Positions 24,013-35,800 of a DNA stretch of 64,000 nucleotides are shown here, piece after piece. Under the pieces are notes generated by a model. That model ran no database searches. It saw nothing but the letters and a program-made list of their open reading frames with translations, and was not told the DNA's origin. The position numbers and the translations under genes were made by a program. Source of the stretch: Oxydemutator sp963693105 (lineage in GTDB: Bacteria > Pseudomonadota > Gammaproteobacteria > Poriferisulfidales > Oxydemutatoraceae); contig OY843752.1 of assembly GCA_963693105.1 (NCBI GenBank), forward strand, positions 1,736,001 through 1,800,000. Direction: 5' to 3'. Each line of letters starts with the position of its first letter. The stretch's first letter is position 1.

Positions 24013-26492
24013 TCCACCGGGGCGGAATCTTTTTCTTTGGTCTCCACCTGGGTCAGGTCGGAAGGGGTTGAAGGCAACGGCGCGTCCCTCGCAGGCGCTT
24101 TCGCCACGGCGTCTTCCGGCAGGCTCGACAGGTCGGTGGCCGGAGGCTGCGGCGTCACTTCCCTCGACGGATACACCGGCTGCGGGGCGGCATCAACCGG
24201 CGAATCAAACGGCTGCTGCTGCGCGTCCTCGACTGGCGCGGCTTCGGCGGGGCGGGTCTGCTCCCGTGTCCCGGCTTCGCCGGGATAGCGCGGAGACGGG
24301 CCTCTTCTGCCGCGCTGCGACTGGCGCGGCCTGTCGCGTGATTCCGAACGGGACTCGCTTTCGTGACGCGGCCTGTCGCGTGATTCTGAACGGGACTCGC
24401 TTTCATGGCGCGGCCTGTCGCGTGATTCCGAGCGGGACTCGCTTTCGTGACGCGGCCTGTCGCGTGATTCCGAACGGGACTCGCTTTCGTAGCGCGGCCT
24501 GTCGCGTGATTCTGAACGGGACTCGTTTTCGTCGCGCTGCCTGTCGCGTGATTCCAAACGAGGTCCGTTTTCGTCGCGCTGCCTGTCGCGGTCGGACGAG
24601 GCGCGGCGTCCGCCGCGCTGTCCACGCTGCCCGCCGCGTTGCCCGCGGCGTCCGCCGCGCTGTCCGCGCTGCCCGCGCTGCCCATTGCCGGAACGCTGCT
24701 CGCGCTGTTCGCCGCGCTGTTCGCCGCGTTGTTCGCCGCGCTGCTCGCGCGGCGCGTCGCCGGAGCGTTGTCCGCCGGAACGCCGGCGCCGACCGCGCCG
24801 GGACGAGGCGCCGCGTTCGCCGTCCGACGAGCGCCCACGCCGGCTTTCTTCTTTCTCCGGCTTCTTCCTGAACAGGCGCGACAGCGATGAAAGCAGGCCC
24901 TTGCCGGAGAATCTCCCGTTGGTTGACATCAGCGTAACCGCCGCTTCTCCGCCGACTTCCGACCTGCGCGGGGAGGCGCGCACCGAGCGGGGCTCTCTCG
25001 CGGCCACCAGTTGGTAACTTTTCTTTTCGATGTTGGTGGAGTCGCTCTCGCGGTGGGATGTTACCCGGTAATGCGGCGTCTCCATCTGGATGTCGGCGGT
25101 GATGATCAGGCTGACGCCGTGACGGTTCTCGATTTCGTTGATGGCGGCGCGCTTTTCGTTCAGCAGAAAACTGTTGATCTCGACCGGCACCTGCGCAATG
25201 ACGCACCTTACTTTCTCCTTCAGCGCCTCCTCCTCCATCAGACGCAACACCGCGAGCGCGCTCGACTCGACCGTGCGGATATGGCCGTGGCCGTTGCAAC
25301 GCGGACACACCTGCTGGCTCGAATCGTCGAGCGACGGGCGCAGGCGCTGGCGCGACATTTCGAACAGGCCAAATTGCGAGATTCGGCCAAGGCGGATGCG
25401 GGCGCGGTCCTCCTTGAAGACTTCCGCCAGACGGCTCTCGACCCGCCGCTGGTTGGCAAGCGGCATCATGTCAATGAAGTCAATCACGATGAGGCCGCCG
25501 AGGTCGCGCAGGCGCAATTGCCGCGCAATCTCGTCCACCGCCTCCAGATTGGTGTGCAGCGCGGTCTCCTCGATGTTGCCGCGGCGCGTGGCCCGCGCCG
25601 AGTTGATGTCGATCGTGGTCAGCGCCTCGGTGGGGTCAATCACAATGGCGCCGCCGGAGGGCAGCGAGACCTGGCGCTCGAACACTTTCTCAATCTGGCT
25701 TTCGACCTGCATGTCGCTGAACAGCGGCGCCGTGCCGTCGTAGAAGGACAATTTCCTCGCATCCTCCGGCGCGATCATCTGGAAAAACTCCCTGGCCTCG
25801 CGGTGTACCTGCTCGTCGTCTATCAGTATCTCGTCAATGTCCTCGTGCATGTAATCGCGCAGCGCCTGGACGACGATGTTGCTTTCCTGGTAGATGAGAA
25901 ACGGCGCGGCGCGCTCTTCGCCGGCCTTGCAGATTGCCTGCCACAGGGTGCGCAGGTAGTCGAGGTCGCGCTGCAACAGCCGTGCCTCGCGGTGAATGCC
26001 CGCGGTGCGCACGATGACGCCCTCTTCGCCGCGGCGGTCCAGTTTTTTCAGCGCGTCGCGCGCGTCTTCGCGGTCATCGCCCTCGATGCGCTGCGAGACA
26101 CCGCCCGCTTTCGAGCTGTTCGGCATCAGCACCAGATAGCGGCTGACAAGACTGATGTAGTTGGTCAGCAGCGAGCCTTTGTCGCCGCGTTCCTCGCGCG
26201 CAATCTGGACGACCAGTTCCCGGCCTTCCCTGATCTGGCTGCGGCCGCCGTCGTCTCCGCCGCGTTTGCCGGAGATGTCCTTGAACGGCAGAAAGCCGTG
26301 GCGGTCGGCGCCGTACTCGACGAAGACGGCGTTGAGGCTAGGCGCTACGGAAGTGACGATCCCCTTGTAGATACTGCCTTTTTTCAGGCGGTCGGAGGGG
26401 GTCTCTATATCCAGGTTGCAAAGTTTCTGGCCGTCCACGACGGCCACGCGCAACTCTTCCTGTTGAGTTGCATTGACTAGAATTCTTTTCAT
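24009..26492 (-). CDS. rne: Ribonuclease E
   Basis: 827 residues from MKRILVNATQQEELRVAVVDG; an upstream in-frame start would add 17 residues inside the leader and is rejected. S1 RNA-binding domain (GSIYKGIVTSVAPSLNAVFVEYG), catalytic acidic residues in TTIDINS and IVIDFIDM, and the zinc-link CPRCNGHG that joins monomers. The C-terminal half is an Arg-rich scaffold: RGEQ/RGQRGG repeats, then six imperfect copies of a 14-residue RDRPRHESESRSES unit and a Pro-rich tail. It is the endonuclease of mRNA decay and rRNA/tRNA processing and the scaffold of the degradosome. The N-terminal domain is conserved; the repeat tail is lineage-specific. Confidence 0.95.
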   Translation of the reverse strand: MKRILVNATQQEELRVAVVDGQKLCNLDIETPSDRLKKGSIYKGIVTSVAPSLNAVFVEYGADRHGFLPFKDISGKRGGDDGGRSQIREGRELVVQIAREERGDKGSLLTNYISLVSRYLVLMPNSSKAGGVSQRIEGDDREDARDALKKLDRRGEEGVIVRTAGIHREARLLQRDLDYLRTLWQAICKAGEERAAPFLIYQESNIVVQALRDYMHEDIDEILIDDEQVHREAREFFQMIAPEDARKLSFYDGTAPLFSDMQVESQIEKVFERQVSLPSGGAIVIDPTEALTTIDINSARATRRGNIEETALHTNLEAVDEIARQLRLRDLGGLIVIDFIDMMPLANQRRVESRLAEVFKEDRARIRLGRISQFGLFEMSRQRLRPSLDDSSQQVCPRCNGHGHIRTVESSALAVLRLMEEEALKEKVRCVIAQVPVEINSFLLNEKRAAINEIENRHGVSLIITADIQMETPHYRVTSHRESDSTNIEKKSYQLVAAREPRSVRASPRRSEVGGEAAVTLMSTNGRFSGKGLLSSLSRLFRKKPEKEESRRGRSSDGERGASSRRGRRRRSGGQRSGDAPREQRGEQRGEQRGEQREQRSGNGQRGQRGQRGGRRGQRGGQRGQRGGRRASSDRDRQRDENGPRLESRDRQRDENESRSESRDRPRYESESRSESRDRPRHESESRSESRDRPRHESESRSESRDRPRHESESRSESRDRPRQSQRGRRGPSPRYPGEAGTREQTRPAEAAPVEDAQQQPFDSPVDAAPQPVYPSREVTPQPPATDLSSLPEDAVAKAPARDAPLPSTPSDLTQVETKEKDSAPVE

Positions 26493-26812
26493 TGCTTTTA
26501 TTTTTTTCCACTTGGATCGGACACAACGTGGGGCCGCGCTCACCGCGGAGCGGAACCGTCGCCGAGTAGCGCGACGGAGATGGAATAATATACAGGGAAG
26601 AACCCGTGTCGTTGGTTGTCCGGTTAATCATGATACTCAACATAGCGAATCCCCGCGGCAGACTCCAGCATGGTATGCGGTCCGCGCAGACAAACGAAAC
26701 CAATGGGATGGACGGTAAGCGGGATGTTCCCGCCCTCGTCTTTGTTGTCTGCTGTCCGGGGATTGTTCATCGCTTGCGGCCTGCATCCCTGTGCTCAGAT
26801 TCAATGCAGGCA
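26493..26812 (-). promoter_or_regulatory. Long structured 5' leader of rne
   Basis: About 320 nt between the predicted transcription start and the rne ATG hold no convincing gene. Two stem-loops lie near the start codon: CCGTCGC/GCGACGG (26556-26577) and CCGCG/CGCGG (26534-26548). AAGUGG followed by A-rich sequence lies just before the ATG. E. coli rne has a leader of comparable length through which RNase E controls its own mRNA; I infer the same here by analogy. Confidence 0.45.
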
Positions 26813-26819
26813 TTGGTTC

Positions 26820-26828
26820 ATTATAACA
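26820..26828 (-). promoter_or_regulatory. Extended -10 promoter, likely of rne
   Basis: On the minus strand the sequence reads TGTTATAAT, a perfect TATAAT with the extended TGn motif; no convincing -35. It lies about 35 nt past the stop of the giant repeat gene and points at rne. Confidence 0.5.
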
Positions 26829-26862
26829 CAGATTCTGCATGCACACTTGCTTCGTGCCGGAT

Positions 26863-29800
26863 TCAGGGAATGACGGCGCCTTCGAGAAATACCCGGATGC
26901 GGACCCGCAGCGACCGGCGCGGCAAAAGGCCGTCCTCCGTCACGGCCACCCACACCACGTCCGCCGAAGCCAGCCGCGTGATGCGGTCTGTCACTGTCAG
27001 GCGGAAGTAGTAATCCCCGTTCTCCGACGCAGCCCACTCCGTGATGGCCTCGTCCGGGGTCTTCAGTACCACGCCATTTGTGACGACCTCCGCCATGACG
27101 TCGTTGGACGCCACCTGCTGCCACAGGTAACTCAACTGGCTGGTGTTGGCGCCGCCGCGCGAGTCCCGGCTGCCCGTGCCGTCCAACGTCACATCCACTT
27201 CCTGTTTCGTGCCCATGTCCTCGCCGGCGTCGGCCACGGGCGGCGTGTCGTCGCGCACCGTGACACTCAACGTGTCCGTGGCAATCAGTCCCTGGCTGTC
27301 CCGCGCCGTCAAAAGCAACGTGACCAGCGCCGTGCTGCCGGCCGGGACTCCCGTCCAGCTTACCTCGCTGTTCGTGCTGGCAGCGGCGGAAAAAGTCACT
27401 GCCGGCGTACTCTCCAACTGCGTCCACTCCAGGCTTAAACCGGCATCATTGTCCGGATCGCTGACATGGCCGGAGAGGATTACGCTCACGTTCTCCGTGA
27501 CCACAAAGTCCAGGCCCGCATCGGCCAGCGGGGGCTCGACGTCGTTGATTGTCACCGATACCACATCAGAGCTTGAATAGGTCTCTCCCGCCGTCGTCAC
27601 GCTGACCGTCAGACGGAAATAATAGATCGTCGCCTGCACCACATCCGTCAGCGTAACCATGCCGACGGCGGGCATTCCAGAGCGAGTGGTGATCATGCCC
27701 AGATAATTTTCTCCCCCCGCCGTGATGACAGCCGCTCCCGTGTCGTCAGCGTTCACCTGCTCCCATTCATAACGCAAAACGCTGTAATCGCTGCTTGCGC
27801 CGGGAAGCGAATCGCTGCCGTCCAGAACCGTTGAACTCGTCTCAAGGTATTGCCTGTCGTCTCCGGCGTCGGCAACCGGCATATACAAACGAACCAGTTC
27901 CGCCGCCGAAGGCTCGTCGTCTGCAACCGTCACAGTCGCCGACGAATAAAGCGGGTGCGGACGCGACATCAGACCCGCGTCATTGGCGACACCGGCCACC
28001 GTCAGGATGATTGTCTCGGAACTTTCTCTCGCTGTGGAATCATCCGTCAGCGTTAAAACAACCGATGCCGCGGTCCCGTTTCTGCCTATCGTCGTGCTGT
28101 AGATTGTTTCCGGCGGATCGGCTTCGGAAATGCCGGCGGCCGTGTAGTCCACACCGCGCATTGCGCTGCCTCCCAGGACATAGGTGACCGTGGTCGGGCC
28201 AATGCTGTTCGTGCCGCCTTCCAGCATCAAGACAAAGGTCGCCGTGGCGCCCTCGGCGACTACGTCATTCTCGGCCAAGACCGACACTTCAAGATAGTCA
28301 CTCGCGGCAATCTCGACACCGGACAAGATCAGCGTGTCGGTTGAGCCTGAAAACATCGTCCTGCCAGACGGATCTTCAAGGTTCGAAATCACCACATCAT
28401 AGTGCTCTTGCCTTTCCGCAACGACATCGTCGTAGATGAGAACACTGAACTCCGACCGGGTCGTGCCCACCGCGAAAACGATTTTGCCCTCCGGAAACTC
28501 AACGTCGCCGCCTGTGCCGAAGTCCGCCGCTTCCGCGTCATCGTCTCCGGACTGCTCGCTCATCTGGAATGCCCAGGTCGCCGTAATCGGCTGCGTATGC
28601 GGAATCCCGCCGCTCAAGACCACCGTGTAGGTCACAATCCCACCCTCGCTGGCCGACGACGGGCCGCCGACCGACAAAATACGGTCCGGGAGCCTCGCCA
28701 CCGTCACCGTCACCACGTCCGCCGAAGCCAGCAGCGTTGCGCTGTCTGTCACTGTCAGCCGGAAGTGGTAATCCCCACCCACCGATGGCGCAATCCAGGT
28801 CGTGACGGCCGCTTGCGGGGTCGTCAACGTCCGGCCGTTTGCGACGGCCTCCGCCGTCGCGGTGTTGGACGTCACCTGCTGCCACAGGTAACTCAACTGG
28901 CTTGTGCTGGCGCCGCCGCGCGAGTCCCGGCTGCCCGTGCCGTCCAGCAACACCGTCTCACCCTCGTTCACGCTCAGGGCATCGCCTGCGTCGGCCACGG
29001 GCGGTGTGTCATCGCGCACCGTGACACTCAACGTGTCCATGGCAAACAGTCCCTGGCTGTCCGTTACCGTCAGAATCAGCGTGAACTCCATCACGCTGCC
29101 CGTCGTTACATCCGGCCACGTCACCACGGTGGCGGGGTCGGTGGTGCTGGCGAAAACAATCTCCGGCGACGGCGGGTTCTGCGTCCAGCGGTAGCTCAGG
29201 CCGGTATCACCGTCTGCGTCCATTCCGCTGCCGGCCAAAGTGGCTGTGGTGCCTTCCACCGTCGGGGCCGGAACTTCCCCTGCTTGCGCCACCGGTGCAT
29301 CGGTGTCGTACACGACAACCGAAACCTCGCGCGACGACATCTCGGTGAAGTCCCCCCCGGCGAACTCCCCCACGATGGCGGTGGCGGTGACCGTGAACCG
29401 GAAAACATAGGTGGTCGTGGTGAGGACGCTTTTCAAACTCACTCCAGAGCTATAAAAGCCCCCGAGAGCTTCGCTGGAAATTTCCGCTCCGGCGTAATCG
29501 GGGTGGTTGCTGTCGATGACTACACCGCCCACGCCGCTGACCTGCCGCCATACAGCGGTGTGAGTAACGCCCGCTGACGGAGAGGCTACGAGGGCAGCCA
29601 GAGTCAGAATGGTGGAGGTGGAGGCGACACCGCCTGTCTTGTCCGGCACCGTTGCAGGCGGCACCACGGAACCGAGCAGAGCGTAGCCCGCATCCAGGAT
29701 AAACGGCGCGCGATCACTGGGGGCGATGGTAACAGACGCACTGCTCGCGCTGCCGAGGCGGAAGCTCGCCGACGTTTGCGAGGCTTCAAGCTCCACTGTC

Positions 29801-32800
29801 AGCGTCTCCTCGCCCTCGGTTTCCCTGTCGTCACTGATCTCCAGCACAATCCGGCCGGTGGTCGTGCCGCGGGCTATCATCACGATGCCGGTCGTGGCGT
29901 CCCGAGAGAGGCCGGGCGGCTCCGTAATATCATAGTCGGCGGCATCGCCCGTCACCCTGAAAGGCACCGCCGCCGCCGCCGTCAGCGGGTCGCCGTCCAG
30001 CATCAAAACAAAGGTCGCCGTGGCGCCCTCGGCGACCGTGGTGTTTTCGGCCGAGACGGACACTTCAAGATTGTCACTCGCGGCAATCTCGACACCGGAC
30101 AAGGTCAGTGTGTCGGATGAGCCTGAAAACACCGTCCTGCCAGACGGATCTTCAAGGTTCGAAATCACCACATCATAGTACTCTCGCCCTTCCACAACGG
30201 CATCGTCGTAGATGAGAACACTGAACTCCGACCGGGTCATGCCCACCGCGAAAACGACTTTGTCCGTCGGAAACTCAACGTCGCCGCCTGTGCCAAAGTC
30301 CGCCGCTTCCGCGTCATCGTCTCCGGACTGCTCGCTCACCCGGAATGCCCAGGTCGCCGTAATCGGCTGCGTATGCGAATTTCCGCCGCTCAAGACCACC
30401 GTGTAGGTCACAATCCCACCCTCGCTGGCCGACAACGGGCCGCTGACCGACAGAATACGGTCTGCAAAGCTCGTCACCGTCACCGTCACCACGTCCGCCG
30501 AAGCCAGCCGCGTTGCGCTGTCCGTCACTGTCAGCCGGAAGTGGTAATCCCCACCCACCGATGGCGCAATCCAGGTCGTGACGGCCGCTTGCGGGGTCGT
30601 CAAAGTCAGGCCGTTTGCGACGGCCTCCGCCGTCGCGGTGTTGGACGTCACCTGCTGCCACAGGTAACTCAACTGGCTTGTGCCGGCGCCGCCGCGCGAG
30701 TCCCGGCTGCCCGTGCCGTCCAGCAACACCGTCTCGCCCTCGTTCACGCTCAGGGCATCGCCGGCGTCGGCCACGGGCGGCGTGTCATCGCGCACCGTGA
30801 CACTCAACGTGTCCGTGGCAATCAGTCCCTGGCTGTCCGTTACCGTCAAAAGCAGCGTGACCATCGCCGTGCTGCCGGCCGGGACTCCCGTCCAACTGAC
30901 CTCACTGTTGGTGCTGGCAACGGCGGAAAAAGTCACTGCCGGCGTATTCTCCAACTGCGTCCACTCCAGGCTTAAACCGGCGTCATCGTCCGGATCGCTG
31001 ACATGGCCGGAGAGGATTACGCTCACGTTCTCCGTGACCGCAAAGTCCGGGCCCGCATCGGCCAGCGGGGGCTCCACGTCGTTGCTCGTCACCGATACCA
31101 CATCAGAACTTGAATAGGTCTCTCCCGCCGTCGTCACGCTGACCGTCAGACGGAAATAATAGATCGTCGCCTGCACCACATCCGTCAGCGTAACCACGAC
31201 GGCGGGCATTTCAGAACGGGTGGTGATGATGCCCAGATGGTTTTCTCCCGATGTAATGACATCCGCTTCCGCGCCGGCGCCGTTCACCTGCTCCCATTCA
31301 TAACGCAAAACGCTGTAATCGCTGCTTGCGCCGGGAAGCGAATCGCTGCCGTCCAGAACCGTTGAACTCGTCTCAAGGTATTGCCTGTCGTCTCCGGCGT
31401 CGGCAACCGGCATATACAAACGAATCAGTTCCGCCGCCGAAGGCTCGTCGTCCGCCACCGTCACAGTCGCCGACGAATGAAGCGCGCGCGGACGCGACAT
31501 CAGACCCGCGTCATTGGCGACACCGACCACCGTCAGGATGATTGTCTCGGAACTTTCTCTCGCTGTGGAATCGTCCGTCAGCGTTAAAACAACCGAGGCC
31601 GCGGTCCCGTTCCTGCCGATTATCGTGCTGTAGATTGTTTCCGGCGGATCGGCTGCGGAAATGCCTGCGGCCGTGTAGTCCACACCGCGCATTGCGCTGC
31701 CTCCCAGGACATAGGTGACCGTGGTCGGGCCAACGTTGTTCGTGCCGCCTTCCAGCATCAAGACAAAGGTCGCCGTGGCGCCCTCGGCGACCACGTCATT
31801 CTCGGCTGAGACGGACACTTCAAGATAGTCACTCGCGGCAATCTCGACACCGGACAAGATCAGCGTGTCGGTTGAGCCTGACAACCTCGTCCTGCCAGAC
31901 GAATCTTCAAGGTCCGAAATCACCACATCATAGTGCTCTTGCCTTTCCGCAACGGCATCGTCGTAGATGAGAACGCTGAACTCCGACCGGGTCGTGCCCA
32001 CCGCAAAAGCGATTTTGCCCTCCGGAAACTCAACGTCGCCGCCTGTGCCAAAGTCCGCCGCTTCCGCGTCATCGTCCCCGGGCTGCTCGCTCATCTGGAA
32101 TGCCCAGGTCGCCGTAATCGGCTGCGTATGCGGAATTCCGCCGCTCAAGACCACCGTGTAGGTCACAATCTCACCCTCGCTGGCCGACAACGGGCCGCTG
32201 ACCGACAGAATACGGTCCGGGAACCTCGCCACCGTCACCGTCACCACCTCCGCCGAAGCCAGCAGCGTTGCGCTGTCCGTCACTGTCAGCCGGAAGTGGT
32301 AATCCCCTCCCGCCGATGGCGCAATCCAGGTCGTGACGGCCGCTTGCGGGGTCGTCAACGTCAGGCCGTTTATGACGGCCTCCGCCGTCGCGGTGTTGGA
32401 CGTCACCTGCTGCCACAGGTAACTCAACTGGCTTGTGCTGGCGCCGCCGCGCGAGTCCCGGCTGCCCGTGCCGTCCAGCAACACCGTCTCGCCCTCGTTC
32501 ACGCTCAGGGCATCGCCGGCGTCGGCCACCGGCGGCGTGTCGTCGCGCACCGTGACACTCAACGTGTCCGTGGCAATCAGTCCCTGGCTGTCCGTTACCG
32601 TCAAAAGCAGCGTGACCATCGCCGTGCTGCCGGCCGGGACTCCCGTCCAGCTTGCCTCGCTGTTCGTGCTGGCAGCGGCGGAAAAAGTCACTGCCGGCGT
32701 ACTCTCCAGCTGCGTCCACTCCAGGCTTAAACCGGCATCATTGTCCGGATCGCTGACACGACCGGAAAGAACCACGCTCACGTTCTCCGTGACCGCAAAG

Positions 32801-35800
32801 TCCCGGCCTGCATCGGCCAGCGGGGGCTCCACATCGTTGATTGTCACCGAAACCACATCAGAACTTGAATAGGTCTCTCCCGCCGTCGTCACGCTGACCG
32901 TCAGACGGAAATAATAGATCGTCGCCTGCACCACATCCGTCAGCGTAACCACGACGGCGGGCATTTCAGAACGGGTGGTGATGATGCCCAGATGGTTTTC
33001 TCCCGATGTAATGACATCCGCTTCCGTGCCGGCGCCGTTCACCTGCTCCCATTCATAACGCAAAATGCCGTAATCGCCACTTGCGCCGGGACGCGAACCG
33101 CTGCCGTCCAGAACCGTTGAACTGGTCTCGAGATATTGCCTGTCGTCTCCGGCGTCGGCAACCGGCATATACAAACGAACCAGTTCCGCCGCCGAAGGCT
33201 CGTCGTCCGCCACCGTCACAGTCGCCGACGAATAAAGCGCGCGCGGACGCGACATCAGACCCGCGTCATTGGCGACGCCGGACACCGTCAGGATGATTGT
33301 CTCGGAACTTTCTCTCGCTGTGGAATCGTCCGTCAGCGTTAAAACAACCGATGCCGCGGTCCCGTTCCTGCCTATCATCGTGCTGTAGATTGTTTCCAGC
33401 AAATCGGCTTCGGAAATGCCGGCGGCCGTGTAGTCCACACCGCGCATCGCGCTGCCTCCCAGGACATAGGTGACCGTAGTCGGGCCAACGTTGTTCGTGC
33501 CGCCTTCCAGCATCAAGACAAAGGTCGCCGTGGCGCCCTCGGCGACGACGTCATTTTCGGCCGAGACCGACACTTCAAGATAGTCACTCGCGGCAATCCC
33601 GACACCGGACAAGATCAGTGTGTCGGTTGAGCCTGAAAACACCGTCCTGTCAGACGGATCTTCAAGGTTCGAAATCACCACATCATAGTGCTCTTGCCCT
33701 TCCACAATGACATCGTCGTAGATGAGAACACTGAACTCCGACCGGGTCGCGCCCGCCGCGAAACCGACCTTGCCCGACGGAAACTCAACATCGCCGCCCG
33801 TGCCAAAGTCCGCCGCTTCCGCGTCATCGTCCCCGGACTGCTCGCTCATCCGAAATGCCCAGGTCGCCGTAATCGGCTGCGTATGCGAAATTCCGCCGCT
33901 CAAGACCACCGTATAAGTCACGACCTCACCCTCGCCGACCGACGACGGGCCGCCGACCGACAAAATACGGTCCGGGAGCCTCCCCACCGTCACCGTCACC
34001 ACCTCCGCCGAAGCCAGCAGCGTTGCGCTGTCCGTCACTGTCAGCCGGAAGTGGTAATCCCCACCCGTGGATGGCGCAATCCAGGTCGTGCGGGCCGCTT
34101 GCGGGGTCGTCAAAGTCAGGCCGTTTATGACGGCCTCCGCCGTCGCGGTGTTGGACGTCACCTGCTGCCACAGGTAACTCAACTGGCTTGTGCTGGCGCC
34201 GCCGCGCGAGTCCCGGCTGCCCGTGCCGTCCAGCAACACCGTCTCACCCTCGTTCACGATCAGGGCATCGCCGGCGTCGGCAACGGGCGGCGTGTCGTCG
34301 CGCACCGTGACACTCAACGTGTCCGCGGCAAACAGTCCCTGGCTGTCCGTTACCGTCAAAGTCAGCGTGAACTCAACCTCGCTGCCCGTCGTTACATCCG
34401 GCCACGTCACCACGGTCTCGGGGGCGGTGGCGCTGGCGAAAACAATCTCCGGCGACGGCGGGTTCTGCGTCCAGCGGTACCTCAAGCCGGTATCACCGTC
34501 TGCGTCCATGCCGCTGCCGGCCAGAGTGGCGGTGGTGCCTTCCACCACCGAGGCCGGAACTTCCCCTGCTTGCGCCACCGGTGCATCGGTGTCGTACACG
34601 ACAACCGCAACCTCGCTCGACGACATCTCGATGAAGTCGCTCCCGGTGGCGGTGAAGGTGACCCGGAAAACATAGGTGGTCGTGGTGAGGACGCTTTTCA
34701 ACCTCACCTGGGAGCTATAAAAGACCCCGAGAACTTCGCTGGAAATTTCCGGTCCGGCGTAATCGAGGTGGTCTCTGTTGACGACTCTACCGCCCGCGCC
34801 GCCGACCTGCTGCCATACAGCGGTGTGAGAAACGCCCTCCGACGGAATGGCTACGAGGGCAGTCAGAAGCAGACGGGTGGAGGTGGAAGCAGCCCCGCCG
34901 GTCTTGTCCGGCACCGTTGCAGGCGGCGGCGTAACACCGGGCAGACTGTAGCCCAGCTGCGCGATAACCGCCGCGTGATCACTGGGGTCGATGGCAACAG
35001 ACGCACTGCTCGCGCTGCCGAGGCGGAAGCTCGCCGACGCTTGCGAGGCTTCAAGCTCCACTGTCAGCGTCTCCTTGTCCTCGGTTTCCCTGTCGTCGCT
35101 GATCTCCAGCACAATCCGGCCGGTGGTCGTGCCTCGGGCTATCATCACAATGCCGGTCGTGGCATCCGGAGAGAGGCCGGACGGCTCCGTAATATCATAG
35201 TCGTCGGCATCGCCCGTCACCCGGAAAGGCACCGTCGCCGTCGCCGTCAGCGGGTCGCCGTCCAGCATCAAGACAAAGGTCGTCGTGGCGCCCTCGGCGA
35301 CCACGGTATTTTCGGCTGAGACGGACACTTCAAGATCGTCACTCGCGGCAATCCCGGCACCGGACAAAGTCAGCATCTCGGTTGCGCCTGAAAATATCGT
35401 CCCGTCAGACGGATCTTCAAGGTTCGAAATCACCACATCATAGTGCTCTCGCCCTTCCACAACGGCATCGTCGTAGATGAGAACACTGAACTCCGAACGG
35501 GTCGTGCCCACCGCGAAACCGACCTTGCCCGACGGAAACTCAACATCGCCGCCCGTGCCAAAGTCCGCCGCTTCCGCGTCATCGTCTCCGGACTGCTCGG
35601 TCATCCGGAATGCCCAGGTCGCCGTAATCGGCTGCGTATGCGGAATTCCTTCTCTCAAGACCACCGTGTAGGCCACGACCTCACCCTCGCTGGCCGACAA
35701 CGGGCCGCTGACCGACAGAACACGGTCCGGGAACCCCGTCACCGTCACCGTCACCACGGCCGCCGAAGCCTGTCGCGTTATGCGGTCCGTCACTGTCAGG

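Noticed and set aside
24300..24600. CRISPR-like array of 42-bp repeats
   Set aside because: The repeats have no spacers and keep the RNase E reading frame; they encode a 14-residue protein repeat.
26637..26846. Possible 69-residue protein downstream of the giant gene
   Set aside because: It overlaps the TATAAT of the predicted rne promoter, has no ribosome site, and shows no domain pattern; the region reads better as the rne leader.
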